64,000 nt of DNA, taken from assembly GCF_005405925.1 (NCBI RefSeq), contig NZ_BJHV01000001.1, forward strand, positions 10,853,595 to 10,917,594, given 5' to 3'. The position numbers were made by a program, and so were the translations under genes. The notes below the pieces were generated by a model. The model was not told the origin of the DNA, ran no database searches, and saw nothing but the letters and a program-made list of their open reading frames with translations. The DNA is from Streptomyces antimycoticus (GTDB taxonomy: Bacteria > Actinomycetota > Actinomycetes > Streptomycetales > Streptomycetaceae). This document shows, in pieces, positions 7,377 through 16,233 of this stretch (the first letter of the stretch is position 1; every line of letters starts with the position of its first letter).

Positions 7377-9407
7377 ATGCAAGGTGAAGACAGGGCCGCG
7401 GGCGGCGGTGGCCCCGACGACCACTGGGCGGGCAGCGCCCCTCAGCGTGCGGACTATGGGGCGACCCAGAGATGGCCCCGGACACCGCCCCACGGGGGCT
7501 CACCCGCGCCCGGCCGCCCGAATGTGGTGATCGAGGGTCGCTACGAGCTGCTGGAACCGATCGGCAGTGGTGGCATGGGCGAGGTGTGGAAGGCCCATGA
7601 CCGGCGGCTGCGCCGATTCGTCGCCGTAAAAGGTCTGCTCGACCGGAAGGCGATGACCGCCGGCACCCAGGCCGCGGCGATACAGCGGGCGCGCCGGGAG
7701 GCGGAGGCGATCGCCAAAATCGAGCACCCGAACGTGGTGACGGTCCACGACCAGGTCGAGACCGACAACCAGGTCTGGATCGTGATGAAGTTGCTCGATG
7801 CCGGGTCCCTGGCGGATCTGCTGCGCAGGCAGAAGGTGCTCGCCGTGCCGAGGGCGGCGGACATCGGCCATCAGATCCTCCAAGGCTTGCGGGCGGTACA
7901 CGCGGCGTCGGTCGTCCACCGCGATGTGAAGCCGGGCAACGTGCTGGTCCGGGACGACGGGCTCGTGATCCTGGTGGATTTCGGGATCGCGACGTTTGAG
8001 GGCGCCACCCCGGTGACCCGGTCCGGCGGCGTCATCGGCACACCCCCGTACCTGGCGCCCGAACTCTTCGCACCCGGCTCCCGCGGCCCCACCCCCGCCT
8101 CCGACCTATGGGCGCTGGGAATCACGCTGTACGAGATGGTCGAGGGCCGCCTCCCCTTCGGCGGCAGCGAGGTCTGGGAGGTCCAGGAGAACATCCTGCA
8201 GTCGCCCAACCCGGTCCCGCAGTACGCCGGCCCCCTCGCCCCGGTGATCCAGGGGCTGCTGCGCACAAAACCCGACGAGCGCCTGGACGCGGCCACGGCG
8301 GACGCAATGCTGCGCGAGGTGCTGGGCGACCCACCGAACGCGGCCTCGGCCAAGGCCGCGACGCACCCGCCGGCGCCCGTTCCCGGACCGGACCCTGCGC
8401 CGAGGGGCCCCGGTCCCGTCGCGTCTTCTCAGGCCTCGCCCGACCCAGCTCCACCCGCGGGAAAGCGCCTGCGGCCTGGCCTCCGGAAGAGACCGAAGGT
8501 GGTGGCGGCGGCTCTGTGCGTGGCGTTGCTGACCACCGCCGGCTGGCTCGTGGCGAACGGCTCCGGCTCGGGCAAGAAGGACAAAGACAGCAATACCACT
8601 GGCTCGGACTGCCGGGGCGGCGGCGCCGGGACGCAGACGTGGAAGAAAACGCATCCCAAACTGCGGATCGGCGTCAAAGATGATCAGCCGGGCCTGAGCG
8701 AACGGGTGAAGGGCGGGAAGGACAAGTACGTGGGCTACGACATCGACATGGCCTACAAGGTCGCCGCGTGCATGGGGTACACGAAAGATGACGTTGAGCT
8801 TGTCCCGGTCACAACCGAAAACCGGAGCAGCTACCTGGAAAGGAAGACGGTAGATCTCGTCATCGCCTCGTACAGCATCAGGATCGACAGCGAAGTCGAC
8901 TTCGCCGGCCCGTACTACATGGCGGGCCGGGGGTTCCTGGTGCGCGAGAAGTCGAGCAAGTACACGATCAACGACCCCAGCGACCTGAAAGAACTGGGCG
9001 TGGAGGTGTGTACCGCTCGGGATTCGACGTACATGAAGGTGCTGCCCGGGCTTGGCTTCACCATGATGAAGTCGCCGCCCGCCACCTACCAGCGCTGCCT
9101 GGACCAGCTGCTGAACGAGAAGACGGACGTCTACGCGGTGGCCTCGGACGACGTCATTCTCGCAGGCTACGCCAAGAAGAACCCGGGCAAGGTGCGACGG
9201 CTGGACAACATCAAAGGCACGGAGAAGTATGGCGTGGCGATGCTCCCCGGGCAGCCGGACCTGAAGAACGAGGTGTGCTCTGCAGTGAAGAAGATCCTGG
9301 CGGACAAGAAAGGCTGGGAGCTCATGTACAAGAAAAACCTGGCCGAACTGATCGGCATCAAGGACCCACCGGGCACCCCGGACCCGACGGAGTGCAAGGG
9401 CCACTGA
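7377..9407 (+). CDS. Transmembrane Ser/Thr protein kinase with extracellular solute-binding domain
   Basis: 676 residues from an ATG at 7377 with GAGGGGG four bases before it. A Gly/Pro-rich N-terminus is followed by a Hanks-type kinase domain (about 55-315): GSGGMGEV glycine loop, catalytic Lys85 in AVKG, HRDVKPGN (181-188), DFG (201-203) and GTPPYLAPE. A Pro/Ala linker leads to a basic stop-transfer flank and one membrane helix (about 374-394). A family-3 solute-binding domain (about 428-660) follows, with LRIGVKDDQPGLSERVKGG and YVGYDIDMAYKVAACMGYT, typical of amino-acid-binding proteins. The architecture predicts ligand sensing outside the cell coupled to phosphorylation inside. All catalytic motifs are present. 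Monocistronic as far as seen. Confidence 0.92.
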   Translation: MQGEDRAAGGGGPDDHWAGSAPQRADYGATQRWPRTPPHGGSPAPGRPNVVIEGRYELLEPIGSGGMGEVWKAHDRRLRRFVAVKGLLDRKAMTAGTQAAAIQRARREAEAIAKIEHPNVVTVHDQVETDNQVWIVMKLLDAGSLADLLRRQKVLAVPRAADIGHQILQGLRAVHAASVVHRDVKPGNVLVRDDGLVILVDFGIATFEGATPVTRSGGVIGTPPYLAPELFAPGSRGPTPASDLWALGITLYEMVEGRLPFGGSEVWEVQENILQSPNPVPQYAGPLAPVIQGLLRTKPDERLDAATADAMLREVLGDPPNAASAKAATHPPAPVPGPDPAPRGPGPVASSQASPDPAPPAGKRLRPGLRKRPKVVAAALCVALLTTAGWLVANGSGSGKKDKDSNTTGSDCRGGGAGTQTWKKTHPKLRIGVKDDQPGLSERVKGGKDKYVGYDIDMAYKVAACMGYTKDDVELVPVTTENRSSYLERKTVDLVIASYSIRIDSEVDFAGPYYMAGRGFLVREKSSKYTINDPSDLKELGVEVCTARDSTYMKVLPGLGFTMMKSPPATYQRCLDQLLNEKTDVYAVASDDVILAGYAKKNPGKVRRLDNIKGTEKYGVAMLPGQPDLKNEVCSAVKKILADKKGWELMYKKNLAELIGIKDPPGTPDPTECKGH

Positions 9408-9496
9408 GAGGCCAACAGAAAGCTCCTTGAGGCCGTATCCCTTTCTGAGCGTTCGTTGAACGGGTCACGGGGGAGAGGAAGAGGCCTCCGTGAGTG

Positions 9497-9557
9497 GTGC
9501 CGGATGACCTGTGGGGGCGTATGGAACCGTTACTGCCCGGCCGACCGGTCCGCGATG
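9497..9557 (+). pseudogene. IS4/IS5-type transposase N-terminal scrap
   Basis: A frame opening VPDDLWGRMEPLLPGRPVRD matches the start of actinobacterial DDE transposases (x-DDLW-x-R-x-EPLLP). After about 20 residues the similarity ends. No inverted repeats are recognisable. Confidence 0.5.
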
Positions 9558-9821
9558 CAGCCGGGAGACATCATCGCGGTGAGCGTCCCGGTGCTGCCGG
9601 ACGGCATCGTGGTCCGGGACGCGACCGACGTCGACGCGACCTCGCTGGAGCCGGTGATCCGGTCGGCTGACCCGGAAAACCCTGATGGCTCCTGGCGGGC
9701 GCTTCCCTCCCATGAGCGACCAGAGCCTCGATCCGGAGAGGCTCTCGTACGCGCCGGTGGTGGAGGAGCCCTCGTCCGGCGCGCTTGTCGGCGGCATTGT
9801 GGCTGCCGAAAACTCCAAAAC

Positions 9822-9953
9822 GTTGTGGTGTAGTTCGAACTGGCGGAGAGCATGGCGCAGGTGGCGCTCGTTCCAGACGAGGGTGCGGTCCAGGAGTTCG
9901 TGGCGGCAGGTCTGGACCCAGCACTCCATAAGGAGGCGGTGCGCGCCGCGCAT
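9822..9953 (-). pseudogene. Integrase-core (rve) transposase C-terminal fragment
   Basis: The segment CWVQTCRHELLDRTLVWNER plus HLRHALRQFELHHN is the C-terminal part of an rve-type integrase core of the kind common in Streptomyces. Both ends are cut; the flanking 9558-9821 has no recognisable gene. Confidence 0.6.
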
Positions 9954-10024
9954 GCCATTCAGAGCCGAAGCGGTCGGGCTTTGGCCCTTGCGGAGCTGGT
10001 CGGAGTGCTCGTCACAGTGCCGGT

Positions 10025-10396
10025 TCAGTCCGACAGTTCCCGCAGCCTTTCGGGGTGCAGTAGCGGCAGCCGGGCCAGGACCCGGGAGTCGAGCCGGTCG
10101 TTCTTGGCGTGCTTGGAGTAGTAGTCGCGCAGGTCAGCGGACTGCTCTGGCGGCGCTAGGACCACCTTGGCACCGTGGCACTGGAACCACGCGGCGAGCG
10201 GGACCCACGCGTTGCGGGTCGGTTCCATGATGACGACGACGGCGTCGGTGGTGGGCAGACTGCCCCATAACCGTTCCAGGTCTGTGGGTATGGTGGTGAA
10301 GCGTCGGCCGGAGAAGTGGATCTCTCCGGTGGCGTCGGTGCAGGTGGCCCGGTGTGAGGCCCGGCAGGCCACGTCGATGCCCAGAGGCAGTCTCAA
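10025..10396 (-). pseudogene. IS110-family transposase, N-terminal third
   Basis: 123 residues starting MRLPLGIDVACRASHRATC. GIDVA and VVIMEPTRNAWVPLAAWFQ give the first Asp and the Glu of the DEDD catalytic set. YYSKHAKNDRLDSRVLARLP holds the next acidic pair. IS110 transposases are usually about 400 residues; this one stops after LHPERLRELSD, so the C-terminal Ser-containing transposase_20 domain is gone. Inactive. Confidence 0.85.
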
Positions 10397-10730
10397 CAGG
10401 GCTCCCGTCTGGCGCAGCGGCGGTTGACCGTTGTCCAGACCTCCGCCACAACCTGCTTGGCACGTGTTCCGCAGGGTTGTGCTGACCGGACATTCGGTAG
10501 CAGTGGTCCACGCTGGCCGTGGCCACGGGTTCCCAACAGGGACGCACGTGCGTCGGGAGGTTCGACCAGCCGTCGATCAGCGTTAAGAAGTCGCCTGCAA
10601 GGAGACGCTTCGGTCAGTGATCCAGCCGTGCCGGAAGAACCGGACCCGACGCACCCTACCCGCAGCCCCCGAAGATCCCGCAGGGCCATGCCCCAAGCTC
10701 AATGTCAGTGTCGGCCTCTAGCGTCGCCGC
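10397..10730. other. Intergenic, no supported gene
   Basis: Overlapping open frames on both strands have no recognisable composition. It contains the upstream region of the MFS gene at 10731; no clear operator seen. Confidence 0.45.
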
Positions 10731-12017
10731 ATGAGCTACCGCGACGTCGCCTCGAGGCAGGTCCTGATCTGGTCCTGCACCACCGTCGGCGCCCGCATGC
10801 CGGTGGCCATGGCCCCGTTGGCCCTGGTCTTCCTGGTGCGCGAACGCCCCGGCGGCTATTCCCTGGGCGCGATCCTCGCGGCGGCCTACGTCATCGGCGA
10901 GATCGCCGGCGCCCCCATTCTCGGGATGCGCATGCGCCCCGACCGAGCCCGCGCTCACCTGGCCGTCGGGCTCGCGGTCGGAGCCGCCGCCTTCGCGGGC
11001 CTCGGGGTGTTCCCCGACGCGTATCCGGCGGTCCTCGCCGGGTTTGCCTGTCTCGCCGGTGCCGCCCCGGCGGCTGTCACCGGTGGCCTGCGCACGCTGC
11101 TCACCGTGCTCGTCCCGGAGCGTGCGACAGCGCAGGCGCTGTCCGTCGAGTCGATACTGACGGCCGGCATCTGGGCCGTCTCCCCGGCCGCGGTTGCCGG
11201 TCTGGCCCTCGGTGTCGCATCGCCCGTCCCGCTGTTCCTCGGCGCCGCCCTGATGGCGTCGTCGATCGCGGGTCTGTGGCTGCTTCCGGCCGGCTGGGGC
11301 GCGGACGATACGGGCGGTGAGGACCGGACGGGCGCGTCGCTGGTGCGACTCCTGACCGGCGCCTGGCCGGTGTACGTCATGGGCGCGGCCAGTCTGGCCC
11401 TGCTGGGTCTGGCCGAACTCGTGCTCCCGGCCCTGCTCGAACAGCGCGGCGTCGGCGTCGGCTGGTCCGGTCCGCTGCTGACCGGGATGGCGGTGGGTGG
11501 GGGGCTCGGCGCCTTCGTTCACGGTCTTCGGTCCTGGCCCGGGCGGCTGCGCATCCGCAGCGTGGTGCTGATGGCCGGGACATCGGCCTGCGTGGCCCTC
11601 ACGGCGCTGACGCCTCACCCGGCCGGGATCACCGCCGCGCTGGTCGTGGGGGGCACGCTCCAGTCGTGCGCGATGCTCACCCGCAATCTGTCCCTGCGCG
11701 AGGCACTTCCGCCGGGCGCTCTGGCCGCGGGTTACTCAGTGATGTACGCGGCGGCGGGTGCGGGTTACGCGGCGACAGGGTCGCTCGCCGGTGCGCTCCT
11801 GAAGGTGGTGGCACCGTCCACGGCCATCCTGGCCGGAGTCGGCCTCACCCTGGTGCTGACGGGGGTCGGCTGGTGGGGCGAGGTACGCCGGGCCGGCCGT
11901 TCAGCGCCGGGAGCCGACACCGCCGTCACTCTCGGCTCCGCCGCTTCCCATCCCGTCGTTCCCGGCCCGGAAAAGCCGGCGATAGGCGGTCGGGGTGACG
12001 CCGAGCGCCTGTTGTAG
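10731..12017 (+). CDS. MFS transporter
   Basis: 428 residues starting MSYRDVASRQVLIWSCTTVG. About 12 hydrophobic helices of MFS length can be traced, for example PVAMAPLALVFLVRE, GAILAAAYVIGEIAGAPIL, AAVAGLALGVASPVPLFLG and VVLMAGTSACVALTALTP. A central cytoplasmic loop (GADDTGGEDRTGAS) separates two six-helix halves. It resembles the small actinobacterial efflux-type MFS family; the substrate is unknown. The last 40 codons overlap an antisense AraC relic, so the natural C-terminus may have been altered by that junction. No obvious ribosome site of canonical strength. Confidence 0.8.
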   Translation: MSYRDVASRQVLIWSCTTVGARMPVAMAPLALVFLVRERPGGYSLGAILAAAYVIGEIAGAPILGMRMRPDRARAHLAVGLAVGAAAFAGLGVFPDAYPAVLAGFACLAGAAPAAVTGGLRTLLTVLVPERATAQALSVESILTAGIWAVSPAAVAGLALGVASPVPLFLGAALMASSIAGLWLLPAGWGADDTGGEDRTGASLVRLLTGAWPVYVMGAASLALLGLAELVLPALLEQRGVGVGWSGPLLTGMAVGGGLGAFVHGLRSWPGRLRIRSVVLMAGTSACVALTALTPHPAGITAALVVGGTLQSCAMLTRNLSLREALPPGALAAGYSVMYAAAGAGYAATGSLAGALLKVVAPSTAILAGVGLTLVLTGVGWWGEVRRAGRSAPGADTAVTLGSAASHPVVPGPEKPAIGGRGDAERLL

Positions 12018-12057
12018 GTGCTGCCGCATCGACTGGGCCGTGCCGAACACCAGCAAC
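11901..12057 (-). pseudogene. AraC/GlxA-type regulator, C-terminal fragment
   Basis: The frame LLVFGTAQSMRQHLQQALGV then TPTAYRRLFRAGNDGMGSGG ends at a stop at 11901. It is the second helix-turn-helix and conserved P-x-x-YRR-x-F end of an AraC-family DNA-binding domain. Upstream of 12057 similarity stops. It overlaps the 3' end of the MFS gene in the opposite direction. Confidence 0.75.
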
Positions 12058-12227
12058 CAGGCCTCCTGATAGGGCTCTTTGAAATTGGCTCTGGCCGCAG
12101 TTCCGTGAAAGCGCAGGTCAGCGACGGAAATGTGACATCCTTCGCCTGGGTGTCCGCTTCGTGGTGATCATTCGGGGACGTATGGACAGCGGTCGGCTGT
12201 CTTGCGATGTTCGATGACGTGGCCGGT

Positions 12228-12761
12228 TCACGCCTGGAACTCGGTGAGGTCGATGGTGTGAACGCGCAGCGGATAGGCATACACCGGGTGCGCCGTCTCT
12301 CGCTCGGGCACCATGCCGAGCTTGCGGATGACGTTCTCGGAGGCGTCGTCACCCACCCGGTTGATGCTGATGATGCGGTCGAGGCCGCGGTCCTGGAGCG
12401 CGAACTCCAGCGTGGCGTGGGCGGCTTCGGACGCGTATCCCTGGCCCCAGAACGGTGAGCCGAGTCGCCAGCTGATGGCCACGGCGGGCAGTACCTCCGG
12501 CAGGAACTCGGGCACGGACAGACCCGTGAAGCCTGCCAGTTCACCCGAGGCCAGCAGTTCGACGGCGAAGAGTCCGAAGCCATCCTCGTCCCACTCCTCC
12601 TCCCACCGCTCGATGGCCTCTGCCGTGTGGTCCAGGTCGCGCACCGAGCCGTCGTCAATCCAGCGCATGACCCGCGGGTCCGCGTTGATGTCCGCCATCG
12701 GCGCGAGGTCGTCGTCATGCCAGCGACGGAGGAGGAGGCGGGGTGTGCGGATCTCGGTCAT
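12228..12761 (-). CDS. GNAT-family N-acetyltransferase
   Basis: 177 residues from ATG 12761 (MTEIRTPRLLLRRWHDDDLA); an in-frame ATG at 12770 is closer to the only purine-rich site but is crowded against it. TPRLLLRRW is the RimJ/RimL-type opening. WRLGSPFWGQGYASEAAHAT is the acetyl-CoA pyrophosphate loop (Q-x-x-G-x-A), and INRVGDDASENVIRKLGM is the C-terminal N-x-x-S/R-x-x-x-KLGM segment. Expected to acetylate a small molecule or protein N-terminus using acetyl-CoA in the cytoplasm. Complete and probably functional; no operon partner. Confidence 0.9.
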   Translation of the reverse strand: MTEIRTPRLLLRRWHDDDLAPMADINADPRVMRWIDDGSVRDLDHTAEAIERWEEEWDEDGFGLFAVELLASGELAGFTGLSVPEFLPEVLPAVAISWRLGSPFWGQGYASEAAHATLEFALQDRGLDRIISINRVGDDASENVIRKLGMVPERETAHPVYAYPLRVHTIDLTEFQA

Positions 12762-12999
12762 GGCGCCCATCCTGCCGAAGGCAACGGCCGCATCGGTAAT
12801 CTGGCGCTCGCCCGTTGCTGCCGCTCCGGGACGCAGGGCATCAAGCCGCCTGCACCGCACACCGTGAAACGGATGAAACATCGAGCCGACGGCCGACAGA
12901 TGACGCGCCACTTCGGCAACGAAAGCGGGGGAGGGCCTCGTACGTGGGCACGGCGATCTCCTCCGGGAAGCACGAAGCCCCCGGGCGGCGCCGGGGGCG

Positions 13000-13549
13000 G
13001 TGCTGGTGCGCTGCGAACCGAACGCGATGCGCCGCACGCTCGTGGAGCGGGCGAAGATCCCGGCCCTGTTCCACCCGTGCGTCACGGAGGACAAGAACAG
13101 CCCGTCGGCCGTCGGCGGCTCGGGCTGTGTGTGCCACCGAGCCTTCTATGCCCCGAGTTCGGGCTGCCCGTCGTCGGCGAACACTTCAAACACGTCGGCG
13201 AGGGAGGCACGGACCAGTGGACCTACCAGACATACGCTCCGCTCGACCTGCGTCCCGACGACACCTTCAACCGCTTCATCACCGGCCGCAGCCTGTTCTG
13301 GGCCCAGACAGAGAAGGGGCTCCTGCCGATCCTGCCGCAGCGCAACGCCCTCGGCTACAACCTCGGCGGCCCGCACGCCCTGGCCGCCTACCTCACCCAA
13401 GTCGCCGACTCCGATGGAAGAACACGGCCGCTGGCGCCCCGTATGAGCAGGCGCACCCCGCGATCCTCGCCTGGACCGAGAGCAGCGCGGCCGACCGCGG
13501 CACGAACGAATTGACGCTGCGCGACCTCAAGGCCATGCAGCAAAGCTGA
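13000..13549 (+). pseudogene. Unrecognised protein, broken by frameshifts
   Basis: Three frames carry protein-like sequence in order: LVRCEPNAMRRTLVERAKIP with ALFHPCVTEDKNSPSAVGGS, then EFGLPVVGEHFKHVGEGGTD plus WTYQTYAPLDLRPDDTFNRF and FWAQTEKGLLPILPQRNALG, then KNTAAGAPYEQAHPAILAWT to ELTLRDLKAMQQS and a stop at 13549. Shifts fall near 13150 and 13425. I do not recognise the family. A strong terminator follows 13 bases after the stop, supporting a former real gene. The 5' end is not identifiable. Confidence 0.5.
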
Positions 13550-13562
13550 CCGACGCCACGCG

Positions 13563-13597
13563 CTGACGCCCACGGACCCGACGCCCGTGGGCGTCAG
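13563..13597 (+). terminator. 13-bp perfect hairpin
   Basis: Arms CTGACGCCCACGG (13563-13575) and CCGTGGGCGTCAG (13585-13597) with a nine-base loop, just after the stop at 13549. Confidence 0.8.
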
Positions 13598-13760
13598 TGG
13601 CGACACCACCTGGTACGCCGGGCCAGCGGCGCGCCCCGCCTCGCGGGACGGATGACGAGGCCGCCGGAGCACCTGCCGGGATGCGGCCGACGCGCACGTC
13701 CTGGAGGTGGCGGAGAGGGGTGAGGGTGCAGAGGACCAACACCCGAGCAGGGAGGCCCGC

Positions 13761-14075
13761 ATGGTTGACCCGGTCCCGCTGTACCTCTCGCCGGAGCGCC
13801 TGAAGCAACTCCAGCGATTCACCGACGCGATTCGGCTACGAGCGGCTCTGTACCCGCCCCCGAAGCCGCCGAAGCCGCCGAAACCGCGTAGCCGCTCGCG
13901 GCGCCACCGACCGACCGAACCCCCCCGCGGACCGCTCTGCGTCGACGCCGCCAGGGTTGAGCGCGGGACTACCGGCGCACGTCCACTCGGCGTGACGCGA
14001 GCGGTGTGCGTCCATCCGCGTCTCGGGTGTGCACCGCGCACCCGATCCTCCCGGCCCCGTCGAATAGCTCACTGA
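13761..14075 (+). CDS. Small hypothetical protein
   Basis: 104 residues from an ATG at 13761 with a GGAGG site five bases before it, a better start than the upstream in-frame one. MVDPVPLYLSPERLKQLQRF reads like a real soluble N-terminus. It is followed by a KPPKPPKP tract and an Arg-rich region, after which composition becomes random, so the 3' half may be decayed. Function unknown. Confidence 0.4.
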   Translation: MVDPVPLYLSPERLKQLQRFTDAIRLRAALYPPPKPPKPPKPRSRSRRHRPTEPPRGPLCVDAARVERGTTGARPLGVTRAVCVHPRLGCAPRTRSSRPRRIAH

Positions 14076-14206
14076 ACGCCACGGGCCCGGGGACGTGTAC
14101 GGCGTCTGCCGGGCCCGTGGGGTTGAGGACCCGGCGTTTCAACAGCGCCGCAGGCGGGTTCCAGCGTTCTGCCTCGCGCCGTCGTGGCGCACGGGAGGAT
14201 GCTGCC

Positions 14207-14722
14207 ATGCCCTCTGACCACATGATGGTGATGGAACTCCTGCACGCTTCCCACGCTGCTGCCGGCCAGCCCGAACCAGCCCGGCGCATCGATGCACCCG
14301 ACTGCCAGGTCGTCAGCCGAGCCGCGCGAGCGGACGCGGACGAAGGCGGCATGCGACGAGTGGAGTTCCTCGCGATCGGTACCGCGATCTGCGCGCACGA
14401 TCTGACGACCGTCCTGGCCGGTCACAAGAACGTCTCCACCGAACAGCTCCTGGACGAACTCTCCGCTAGCCACCGCAACGCCGGCAGCGACAATCCGTTG
14501 CTCGGCCTGCTCCGCGCCATCCATGCCCAGGACATGCAACGCATGGCTGAACTCCTGGTGGATCTCTTCGGCCGCGACCAAGGCGCGTTCTTCGACCTGA
14601 TCGTGGAACTGGGCCGCTACGCCGCCGACTGCGTGTCCATGCTGGAGATCCTCGGCATCAGCCCAGTCGCGGAGACCCTCACCGAGTTGGAGATCACCGT
14701 CAGGGAGTACGCCGACAGCTGA
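14207..14722 (+). CDS. Hypothetical protein, helical
   Basis: 171 residues from the ATG at 14207 (MPSDHMMVMELLHASHAAAG), chosen because a GGGAGG site precedes it; the frame is open further upstream but without protein character. The body is rich in Leu/Ala helices (EQLLDELSASHRNAGSDNPL, GLLRAIHAQDMQRMAELLVD, LGRYAADCVSMLEILGISPV), with no signal peptide or membrane span. I do not recognise the family. It stands alone between a small hypothetical and the split RNA-ligase-like gene. Confidence 0.65.
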   Translation: MPSDHMMVMELLHASHAAAGQPEPARRIDAPDCQVVSRAARADADEGGMRRVEFLAIGTAICAHDLTTVLAGHKNVSTEQLLDELSASHRNAGSDNPLLGLLRAIHAQDMQRMAELLVDLFGRDQGAFFDLIVELGRYAADCVSMLEILGISPVAETLTELEITVREYADS

Positions 14723-15004
14723 TGGCAGCCGGGCCGGCCCCCGCCGCGCACGCCATCGTTGGACGGGCTGCTCCTGGGAGCCACGGGCTGGACGCCGGAT
14801 GAGATCGCCACCGGCGCCGCCCTGCCCACCGAGCTCGGGCAATTCCCTGGTGGCCGTGCGCTGTACGATCTGCGACCCCGGTGACCCGCCCGCTTCAACT
14901 GGTCGGGTGGCGCCCCCTGACCACAGCACCAGGAAGCTGGGGATAGCGCAGGCCCGTGCGGCACCGGGAGGATGGGCGGGACGCCAGCCGACAGGAAGGG
15001 CGCG

Positions 15005-15359
15005 ATGGAGAGCTTCTTCGAACGCGTCGGGAGTATCTGGTCGGCGGGCTGAGGCGATCTGCACTGGCACATCCTGCCGACTCCGGATGAGCCCTCGCCG
15101 CGCCGTACAAGGGATTAGCAGCCCCGCCGGGACTGCAGAGCGTGCCGGAGCAGGGTATGCACTGCACGCTCCTGCACGTCGTCGGACTGAGCAGCACCGA
15201 CATCGACACGGACGCGCTCCTCAAGGATGTCGGGAGCTACGCGCAGGTGGTGCGGCCGTTCACCTTGACGTTCGACCGGCCCGCGGTGGGCGCTGTCGCT
15301 GTGGAAATCAGCGGATGGCCGCGAGATCCGTTCGCCGGGATCGTGGACGCCCTCGCCTA
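15005..15359 (+). pseudogene. 2'-5' RNA ligase (LigT-like) gene, 5' half of a split gene
   Basis: ATG at 15005 (MESFFERVGSIWSAG, then a stop), continuing GDLHWHILPTPDEP, the first H-x-h motif region. It then runs one frame over as GLQSVPEQGMHCTLLHVVGL (second H-x-T motif), DIDTDALLKDVGSYAQVVRP and FTLTFDRPAVGAVAVEISGW to DALA at 15357. The nonsense codon and a shift near 15110 show it was already dying. At the TA at 15358-15359 it is interrupted by an 11-kb island; the rest resumes at 26351. Confidence 0.8.
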
Positions 15360-16231
15360 AAGGGTGTTGCAGAAGGCCGTGAACTGGCAGCCTGAGCTGC
15401 GGGGGCGGCGCGGTCTGCTCATGCGGTGAGGGCGAGGTTGTGCATGTGGGCGACGGCCTGGACAGCGTGATGGAGGCCGTTGCCGTGCTGTCGGCAGTCG
15501 CGGAGGATCTTGTGGTTCTTCATCCGGCCGATCACATGCTCCACCCGAGCGCGGACCTTGCGGTGCGCGGCATTGTCCTCTTCCTCGCCCTTCAGTAGCG
15601 GCCGCCCGGGCCGTTTGCGATGAGGGACGATCAGGCCGGTGTTGATGTAGGCACCGTCACCGAGCACGGTCACACCCTCGCAGTGCTCGGCCAGACCGGA
15701 CTCACGCCAGGCCTTCGCATCCGCCGTGGTGCCCGGCACCGGGCGAGCCGTAGCAATCACCAGGCGTGTGTCCGCGTCCACGATGACCTGCACGTTCGCC
15801 GAGAACCGGTAGTTGCGCGAAGACGTGCCCACCGTCCGATCGCGGACCGGGACCAGTGTCCCGTCCACGATCCACAACCGGTCCGCCGCCTGCTGGGGGG
15901 GCCGCACCGGCTCGAGCGCAAGGAGTGGTCCAAGGCGCTGGATGACCCGGCACACAGTGGCCGGCGAGATCCCGAACAAGGGCGCGAGCTGCCGCATGGT
16001 GAGGTTCGTGCGGTAGTACACGGCCACCAGCAGCACCCGTTCCGGCAACGGCAGCCGCCACGGGCGGCCCCACCCGCAGCCCTCACCACCACGCTCCCGG
16101 ACCGCCCTCAGCAGCCGCCCGAACTGATCCACCCGCAAGCCGGTGAACGTCTCCACCCACACCCGCTCGGCCCTCAACACCCCAGCCATACACCAGAGAT
16201 TCCCAGTTCACGGCCTTCTGCAACACGCTTT
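15360..16231 (-). mobile_element. IS5-type element A, copy 1
   Basis: Ends are AAGGGTGTTGCAGAAGGCCG and its inverse (right copy carries one substitution, AACACGCTT), flanked by TA. 872 bp, one transposase. One base longer than copy 2. Confidence 0.9.
15419..16189 (-). CDS. IS5-family transposase (DDE_Tnp_4 type), element A copy 1
   Basis: 256 residues, MAGVLRAERVWVETFTGLRV. An N-terminal HTH (NLTMRQLAPLFGISPATVCR) precedes the DDE core: Asp109 in WIVDGTLVPV, Asp178 in VLGDGAY, Glu217 in RARVEHVIGRMKNHK. Full length with intact catalytic residues, so probably active; the encoded protein is identical to the copy at 17164. Cuts and joins the element's own ends. Confidence 0.93.
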   Translation of the reverse strand: MAGVLRAERVWVETFTGLRVDQFGRLLRAVRERGGEGCGWGRPWRLPLPERVLLVAVYYRTNLTMRQLAPLFGISPATVCRVIQRLGPLLALEPVRPPQQAADRLWIVDGTLVPVRDRTVGTSSRNYRFSANVQVIVDADTRLVIATARPVPGTTADAKAWRESGLAEHCEGVTVLGDGAYINTGLIVPHRKRPGRPLLKGEEEDNAAHRKVRARVEHVIGRMKNHKILRDCRQHGNGLHHAVQAVAHMHNLALTA

Positions 16232-16233
16232 AA

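Noticed and set aside
8106..9404. 432-residue minus-strand frame opposite the kinase
   Set aside because: Mirror of G/C-rich codons of the kinase gene; no family signature.
10424..11320. 298-residue plus frame overlapping the MFS gene start
   Set aside because: Out-of-frame shadow with Arg/Pro-rich random composition.
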